Assembly: GCA_964501925.1 (NCBI GenBank)
Contig: CAZCTM010000031.1
Coordinates: 1 to 18,747, forward strand
From: CAYLYU01 sp964501925
Lineage (GTDB): Bacteria; Pseudomonadota; Zetaproteobacteria; Mariprofundales; Mariprofundaceae
DNA: 18,747 nucleotides
Direction: 5' to 3'
The notes below the pieces were generated by a model. It made no database searches. It was not told where the DNA came from and worked only from the letters and a program-made list of their open reading frames with translations. Of the stretch, positions 13,959-18,747 are shown in pieces; the first letter of the stretch is position 1; the number at the start of each line of letters is the position of its first letter. The translations under genes and the position numbers were made by a program.

Positions 13959-16900
13959 ATGCGTTTTGCTCCCTTTGCCCACCTGCATGTTCATTCGGAT
14001 TTTTCGCTGTTGGAAAGTGCCATGTCCATCAGGCAGATCCTGGATCGCGCCTGCCAGCTTCAGCAGCCGGCCATTGCCCTGACGGACCACGCGAATCTGT
14101 TTGGCGCGATTGAGTTTTATGACAGCGCCATCAGGAAAGGGATCAAACCCATACTGGGATGCGAACTGTATCTGTGCCCGAATCACAGGGAACGCCTGAA
14201 ACAGGGATCCCGTCAACCCCGGTATCCCCAGATCCTTCTTCTGGCGCGAACCAATAAGGGCTGGCAGAATCTCAAGAGGCTGGTGTCCACGGCCTACCTG
14301 GAAGGTTTTTACTACAAGCCACGGATTGACAAACAGCTCCTTCATCAATACGGGGAAGGACTGATTGCCCTGTCTTCGGGGTGGAACGGGGAAATCGAGC
14401 GGCATTTGCGCACGGGGGATCAGGCGGCCGCCAGACGAGTCGCCCGGGAGTTCTCGGAGATTTTTCCGGATCACTGTTTCTTTCTGGAAATCCAGCGGCA
14501 CGGCACGTCCGGCCAGGAGTCGCTAAACCAGCAGGTTATCCGGCTGGCGATGGAGCTCAATCTGCCCCTCGTGGCGACCAATAATGCGCACTTTCTGGAC
14601 AGGAAGGACTTCCATGCCTTTGAAGCGGCGCTGTGCCTGCAGCAGAACTGCACACTCAATGACGGGCTGGAAAGCCACTACACCCCTGAATGCTATATCA
14701 AGTCATACGAGGAGATGCTGGAGCTCTTTGAAGACTATCCCGAGGCGCTTGAGAACAGCCTGCACATCGCCCAGCGCTGTAATGTGGAGATCCAGTTTGG
14801 CCACTACCAGCTTCCGGATTTTGAAGTGGGGGAAGGCGTGGATCTGGAAGAATACTTCACCCGCCAGGCAAGGGAGGGGCTCATCAAGCGCCGTCCCCTC
14901 ATCCGGTCCGGGAACCCACAGACAGACTGGGAGGTCTATGAACGCCGTCTGGAATACGAGTTAGGCGTCATCAAGAGCATGGGGTTTCCGGGTTACTTCT
15001 CGATTGTTGCGGATTTCATCCGGTGGGCCAGAGAGCAGGAGATTCCCGTGGGTCCGGGTCGGGGATCGGGCGCCGGTTCCCTGGTTGCCTATTGCCTGGG
15101 CATCACGGATCTTGACCCCATCCGCTACGGCTTGCTTTTCGAGCGTTTTCTGAATCCCGAGCGCATCTCCATGCCGGATTTTGATATCGATTTCTGCATG
15201 AGCAGGCGGGATGAGGTCATTGAATACGTTGCCGACAAGTACGGTTCCGAACAGGTGGCCCAGATCATCACCTACGGCAGCATGAAGGCAAGGGCGGTCA
15301 TTCGCGATGTTGGCCGGGTCATGGGGTTACCCTACGCAAAGGTGGATCAGCTGGCCAAGCTGATACCCGCCAGTCTGAACATCACGCTGGAAGAGGCGCT
15401 GAAGCAGGAACCGCGACTGAAGAAGGCGGTGGACGAGGATGAGGAGGTCAGCCACCTCTTCTCGATTGCCCGCAAGCTGGAAGGTCTGCACAGGCATGCG
15501 GGAAAGCATGCCGCAGGCGTGGTCATAAGCAGGACCCCGCTGGTGGAGACGGTGCCGTTGTACAAGGATCCCCGCGAGGGTGGCGTACTGGTTCAGTGGG
15601 ACATGAAGTGCGTGGAGAAAGTGGGGCTGGTCAAGTTTGATTTCCTCGGGCTGAAAACGCTGACAATCCTGCATCTGGCCACGGAACTCATCCGGAAGTA
15701 TGGCCATTCTAAGAAGGAAAAATCCTTTGATCTGCACAGCATTCCGCTTGCCGACAAGGCGACATTCGATCTCCTGCAAAAAGGGGATACGGTGGCGATC
15801 TTCCAGCTTGAGTCGTCCGGCATGCGCGATCTTCTGATCCGGCTCAGGCCGGACTGCTTTGAGGACATCATCGCGCTGGTTGCCCTGTTCCGGCCGGGTC
15901 CCTTGCAGTCGGGCATGGTGGATGACTTCATCGCCCGCAAGCATGGCAGGCAAAAGGTCACCTATATGCTGCCCCAGCTCGAGGAGGTTCTCAGGGAAAC
16001 CTACGGCGTCATTCTCTATCAGGAGCAGGTGATGCGCATTGCCCAGGAGCTGGCCGGCTACAGCCTGGGCCAGGCGGACCTGTTGCGCCGGGCCATGGGC
16101 AAGAAGAAGGCCGCGGAAATGGCCAAGCAGCGAGAGATCTTCCTGCAGGGAGCAAAAAAGAACAGGGTTCCGGCAAACAAGGCCGAACACATTTTCGACC
16201 TGATGGCCAAGTTTGCGGAATATGGGTTTAACAAGTCCCATTCGGCAGCCTATGCCCTGGTTGCCTATCAAACGGCCTTCCTCAAGGCCCATTACCCCCA
16301 GGCCTTCATGGCGGCAACACTCTCGTGTGAAATGGGCAACAGTGATAAGGTGCAGATGCTGATCGAGAACTGCCGGAACATGGGGATCCGGATCCTGCCG
16401 CCGGATATCAATGCCTCAAGCTGGGAATTTGTTCCGGAGGGGGACGCTATTCGATTCGGACTGGGCGCGATCAAGGGTGTGGGAGAGGCTGCGATTCGGG
16501 CAATTCTCGCCAATCGTGAAAAGGATGGGACGTTTGTTTCCATGCTGGACATGCTCAAACGGGTCGACGCCAGATCAGCCAACAAACGCATGCTTGAGGC
16601 GATGATCAAGGCGGGTGCGCTCGATGAGATTGTTCCTCACAGACATGCGGCCCTGGAAGGCCTGCCAGTTCTCAGCGAGCATGCAGCCAGGCTGCGCAGG
16701 GAGGTCCAGGCCGGACAGTCTGCCCTGTTTGCATCCACCGAATCCGTGTCCGGGGATCATCTGTTTCCCGATGTCGCAGTCTGGGGGATAGGGGATCAGT
16801 TGCGATTTGAGCGGGAGGTCCTTGGTTTTTACCTGACCGGTCATCCTCTGGAGGCATACATCGATACGGTGCACGGTCTCAGCGACGGTTGCCTGAGCGA

Positions 16901-17483
16901 TCTTGACAAGTGGGCGAACGGCACGCGCGTGGTCCTGCCCGTTGGCGTGGCCCAGGTACGCGTCCATCACGGCAATAAAGGGAAGATGGCCTTTATTCGG
17001 ATTGAGGACCTCTCTGCAGGGGCCGAACTCGTTTGCTTTCCGCGCCTGTACGACCGGGTTGGAGAAAAAATCAATCCGGACAAGGCGCTGCTGGTCTGCG
17101 CCACGGTGGACAAATCGAGGGATGACCCTGTCCTGTTGGCGGAGGATATCGGCATCCTTGATGAACTGTTGCCGGATCTGATTGATTCCATGGAGATTCA
17201 CGCCTCCGCCCTGGCGTGGGATGAAGCCGCCGTCCAGGCCTTTGCCTTGATGATGGAGCGCCATCCCGGCAAGGCCAGGATAGTATTCAATGTTCGCATG
17301 GGTAATGGCAGTATTGCCAGATTAAGCTGCAAACAAGGTCTGGGTTGGAATGAAGAGGTTAAAAACTGCATTGAAGAGCTGTTCGGTTCAGGATCGGTGC
17401 ACTTGCACTGTCGAAGATGGGAGCCATCGATGAGCTCCAACGGGCAGGCCAGGGCGCGGGAGAGGATGCAACATGCCGCCTAG
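13959..17483 (+). CDS. dnaE: DNA polymerase III alpha subunit (replicative polymerase)
   Basis: DnaE is the catalytic subunit of the replicative polymerase. The 1174-residue product matches the DnaE1 class (E. coli 1160). The order is an N-terminal PHP domain (1 to about 270), then palm, thumb and fingers with GPGRGSGAGSLVAYCLGITDLDP and catalytic Asp409 and Asp411 (PDFDIDF), and a third Asp561 (VKFDFLGLKTLT). A clamp-binding pentapeptide QSALF lies at 920-924, and an OB fold follows (VVLPVGVAQVRVHHGNKGKMAFIRIEDL). In the PHP domain HLHVHSD, D43, H44 and E69 are present but several other metal-ligand positions are altered. The start is fixed: an in-frame TAA lies at 13947-13949, and ATG 13959 is the first start after it. 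There is no recognisable ribosome binding site. accA overlaps the end by 11 bp. Confidence 0.97.
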   Translation: MRFAPFAHLHVHSDFSLLESAMSIRQILDRACQLQQPAIALTDHANLFGAIEFYDSAIRKGIKPILGCELYLCPNHRERLKQGSRQPRYPQILLLARTNKGWQNLKRLVSTAYLEGFYYKPRIDKQLLHQYGEGLIALSSGWNGEIERHLRTGDQAAARRVAREFSEIFPDHCFFLEIQRHGTSGQESLNQQVIRLAMELNLPLVATNNAHFLDRKDFHAFEAALCLQQNCTLNDGLESHYTPECYIKSYEEMLELFEDYPEALENSLHIAQRCNVEIQFGHYQLPDFEVGEGVDLEEYFTRQAREGLIKRRPLIRSGNPQTDWEVYERRLEYELGVIKSMGFPGYFSIVADFIRWAREQEIPVGPGRGSGAGSLVAYCLGITDLDPIRYGLLFERFLNPERISMPDFDIDFCMSRRDEVIEYVADKYGSEQVAQIITYGSMKARAVIRDVGRVMGLPYAKVDQLAKLIPASLNITLEEALKQEPRLKKAVDEDEEVSHLFSIARKLEGLHRHAGKHAAGVVISRTPLVETVPLYKDPREGGVLVQWDMKCVEKVGLVKFDFLGLKTLTILHLATELIRKYGHSKKEKSFDLHSIPLADKATFDLLQKGDTVAIFQLESSGMRDLLIRLRPDCFEDIIALVALFRPGPLQSGMVDDFIARKHGRQKVTYMLPQLEEVLRETYGVILYQEQVMRIAQELAGYSLGQADLLRRAMGKKKAAEMAKQREIFLQGAKKNRVPANKAEHIFDLMAKFAEYGFNKSHSAAYALVAYQTAFLKAHYPQAFMAATLSCEMGNSDKVQMLIENCRNMGIRILPPDINASSWEFVPEGDAIRFGLGAIKGVGEAAIRAILANREKDGTFVSMLDMLKRVDARSANKRMLEAMIKAGALDEIVPHRHAALEGLPVLSEHAARLRREVQAGQSALFASTESVSGDHLFPDVAVWGIGDQLRFEREVLGFYLTGHPLEAYIDTVHGLSDGCLSDLDKWANGTRVVLPVGVAQVRVHHGNKGKMAFIRIEDLSAGAELVCFPRLYDRVGEKINPDKALLVCATVDKSRDDPVLLAEDIGILDELLPDLIDSMEIHASALAWDEAAVQAFALMMERHPGKARIVFNVRMGNGSIARLSCKQGLGWNEEVKNCIEELFGSGSVHLHCRRWEPSMSSNGQARARERMQHAA

Positions 17484-18432
17484 CTACCTTGATTTTGAGC
17501 GGCCAATTGCCGAGCTGAGTTCCAAGATTGACGAGCTTTCCCAGATGGATGAGAGCGCCAGCGTCAATATTGCGGAAGAGGTGGAGCGCCTGACCCAGAA
17601 AAGGGACAAGCTTGTACATCAGATTTATTCCAATGCCACCCGCTGGCAGGTTACGCAGCTTGCAAGGCACCCGGATCGCCCGTATTTCATGGACTACATT
17701 CCACTGATCTTCGAGGATTTCCAGGAAATGCACGGCGATCGCGCCTTTGCCGATGATGAAGCCATCGTTGGCGGCCCGGCACGGTTTTGCGGCCGTTCGG
17801 TCATGCTGGTTGGCCAGCAAAAGGGGCGTGATACCAAGGAAAAGATCAGACGGAATTTCGGCATGCCCCGGCCGGAAGGTTACCGCAAGGCCCTTCGCCT
17901 TTTTCACCTTGCCGAGCGATTTGCCATGCCCATCCTCACCTTTATTGATACGGCAGGTGCGTGGCCGGGTGTGGATGCGGAGTCACGTGGCCAGAGTGAG
18001 GCCATCGCACGGAATCTGATCGAGCTGGCGCATATCAGGGTGCCGGTGATCTCCACGGTCATTGGAGAAGGGGGATCCGGAGGCGCCCTTGCGATCGGCG
18101 TGGGTGACCGACTCTATATGCAGCAGTTTACGACGTTCTCGGTCATTTCCCCGGAAGGGTGCGCTGCCATTCTCTGGCGGGACCGGAAGTTTGCCGATCA
18201 GGCGGCAGAGGCCCTGAAACTGACCGCGAAGGATCTGCTGGAGCTTGGGGTCATTGATGGCATCATTCGGGAGCCGCTTGGATGCGCCCACAGAAACGTT
18301 GAAAAGGCGGCCGAGGAGATCTCCAGGGTGATTGAGAAGGCGCTTGATGAGCTTCTCGAGATTCCGGTGGATCGACTGCTTTCCAAGCGCGAATTGCGCC
18401 TTCGCAGCCTGGGAGCATTTATCGTGGATTAA
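17473..18432 (+). CDS. accA: Acetyl-CoA carboxylase carboxyltransferase, alpha subunit
   Basis: AccA pairs with AccD as the carboxyltransferase that moves CO2 from biotin-BCCP to acetyl-CoA, the first step of fatty acid synthesis. The 319-residue product equals the E. coli length. Conserved features are the N-terminal LDFERPIAELSSKIDEL, HPDRPYFMDYI, the oxyanion-hole glycines GEGGSGGALAIGVGD, and SVISPEGCAAILWRD. The ATG at 17473 lies inside the end of dnaE, 11 bp before its last base, and is preceded by GGAGAGGA (17459-17466), so translation is probably coupled to dnaE. The dnaE-accA order is conserved across gammaproteobacteria. A weak hairpin (CGGCC 18434-18438 / GGCCG 18449-18453) follows, and then the tRNA-Ser gene. 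Assignment is secure. Confidence 0.97.
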   Translation: MPPSYLDFERPIAELSSKIDELSQMDESASVNIAEEVERLTQKRDKLVHQIYSNATRWQVTQLARHPDRPYFMDYIPLIFEDFQEMHGDRAFADDEAIVGGPARFCGRSVMLVGQQKGRDTKEKIRRNFGMPRPEGYRKALRLFHLAERFAMPILTFIDTAGAWPGVDAESRGQSEAIARNLIELAHIRVPVISTVIGEGGSGGALAIGVGDRLYMQQFTTFSVISPEGCAAILWRDRKFADQAAEALKLTAKDLLELGVIDGIIREPLGCAHRNVEKAAEEISRVIEKALDELLEIPVDRLLSKRELRLRSLGAFIVD

Positions 18433-18497
18433 CCGGCCGGGTTGTGACGGCCGAAGAGCCTGCATGTATGCTGTCGGGCAGCGCTGCTTGCTACGTT

Positions 18498-18590
18498 GGA
18501 GAGGTACCGAAGCGGTCATAACGGCACCGACTCGAAATCGGTTGGGCGGGTAACACTGCCACGTGGGTTCGAATCCCACCCTCTCCGCCA
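18498..18590 (+). tRNA. tRNA-Ser(CGA)
   Basis: The 93-nt gene folds as a class II tRNA. The acceptor stem is GGAGAGG / CCTCTCC with discriminator G and encoded CCA (18588-18590). The anticodon stem ACCGA / TCGGT encloses the loop CTCGAAA (18531-18537) with anticodon CGA (18533-18535), reading UCG. A long variable arm follows (GGGCGGG with its partner), then the T arm GTGGG-TTCGAAT-CCCAC. It lies 65 bp after accA. A weak promoter, TTGTGA (18442-18447) and TATGCT (18467-18472) with a long 19-bp spacer, is possible but unconvincing. The minus strand of this tRNA reads as an open frame beginning with the well-known spurious VGFEPT peptide. Confidence 0.97.
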
Positions 18591-18747
18591 GTTCCATTTG
18601 CGAAATCCGATGCAATTCCATGTCCGATATTCACGCGTGAAAGGTGAACGGGAGGGTGGGTGAGAACCCACGTTTCAGGGTTCGACCAGTCCGCAGGATA
18701 GCGGACTGGAACGCCGAAGCAGCGCGAAGGCGGCCCGAAGGGCGAGG
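18591..18747. other. Hairpin-rich non-coding tail after tRNA-Ser, running off the window edge
   Basis: I see no gene here. Three stem-loops are packed into the last 95 bases. GTGGGT (18656-18661) and ACCCAC (18666-18671) close a GAGA tetraloop. CCAGTCCGC (18686-18694) and GCGGACTGG (18701-18709) form a perfect 9-bp stem with loop AGGATA. GCCC/GGGC near the end closes on GAA. The GTGGGT element echoes the T arm of the adjacent tRNA. Similar GTGAGAACCCAC-type sequences beside tRNA-Ser genes are familiar to me as dispersed repeats in some gammaproteobacteria, but that is from memory. It could be a tRNA-associated repeat, a terminator region or part of a small RNA. Confidence 0.45.

Noticed and set aside
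15327..16292. A 321-residue minus-strand open frame opposite dnaE
   Set aside because: Antisense shadow of the dnaE catalytic region, with no plausible domain.
18498..18590. tRNA-Ser 3' end as an integration site
   Set aside because: No integrase, repeated tRNA 3' fragment or foreign gene is visible in the remaining 157 bases.
17983..18621. A 212-residue minus-strand open frame containing ERVGFEPT
   Set aside because: It reads the antisense of tRNA-Ser and of accA. VGFEPT peptides are a known artefact of tRNA-Ser antisense translation.

Overview
The window is chromosomal backbone DNA of a proteobacterium, most likely a gammaproteobacterium. The pointers are an overlapping dnaE-accA pair, a divergent LysR regulator beside leuC, a seven-iron FdxA-type ferredoxin, an RlmN-family enzyme, and an OmpA-like lipoprotein with a Gram-negative lipobox. 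The DNA looks moderately GC-rich by eye and even in style. I see no insertion sequence, phage gene, integrase or CRISPR array. I cannot name the genus from the sequence alone.

Layout. From 1 to 2807 on the plus strand are a leader rich in short repeats, purC (SAICAR synthetase) and htpG (Hsp90). Converging on htpG from the right, on the minus strand, is a lysR-dcd-metF run (5244 down to 2822). In it dcd and metF overlap by one base. The lysR gene faces leuC across about 100 bp holding a clear dyad. leuC and leuD (5344-7455) encode both subunits of isopropylmalate isomerase; leuB does not follow. The 3' end of leuD overlaps, antisense, the end of a large cytosolic three-PAS/GGDEF/EAL protein (10015 down to 7370). 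Its cyclase domain looks dead and its phosphodiesterase domain intact.

From 10219 to 11132 is a two-gene envelope unit: a small secreted helical protein, then an OmpA-type lipoprotein with a DUF4398-like N-terminus. A strong hairpin terminator closes it. An AsmA-like inner-membrane-anchored protein follows (11232-12278). Converging on it is an fdxA-rlmN pair on the minus strand (13735 down to 12252). A 223-bp divergent spacer with several dyads leads to dnaE (DNA polymerase III alpha), accA (acetyl-CoA carboxylase alpha subunit) and tRNA-Ser(CGA). The window ends in a hairpin-rich, non-coding tail after the tRNA.

Functional threads. Most genes are housekeeping: purine, leucine, dUTP/one-carbon and fatty acid synthesis, replication, RNA methylation and protein folding. 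dcd and metF sit on either side of the thymidylate/methyl branch point. The accessory material is the c-di-GMP phosphodiesterase and the envelope genes. I found no convincing undescribed multi-gene system. The best leads are the degenerate GGDEF domain, the small-protein/OmpA pair, the post-tRNA structured tail, the degenerate PHP domain of DnaE, and the lysR-leuC and purC upstream regions.
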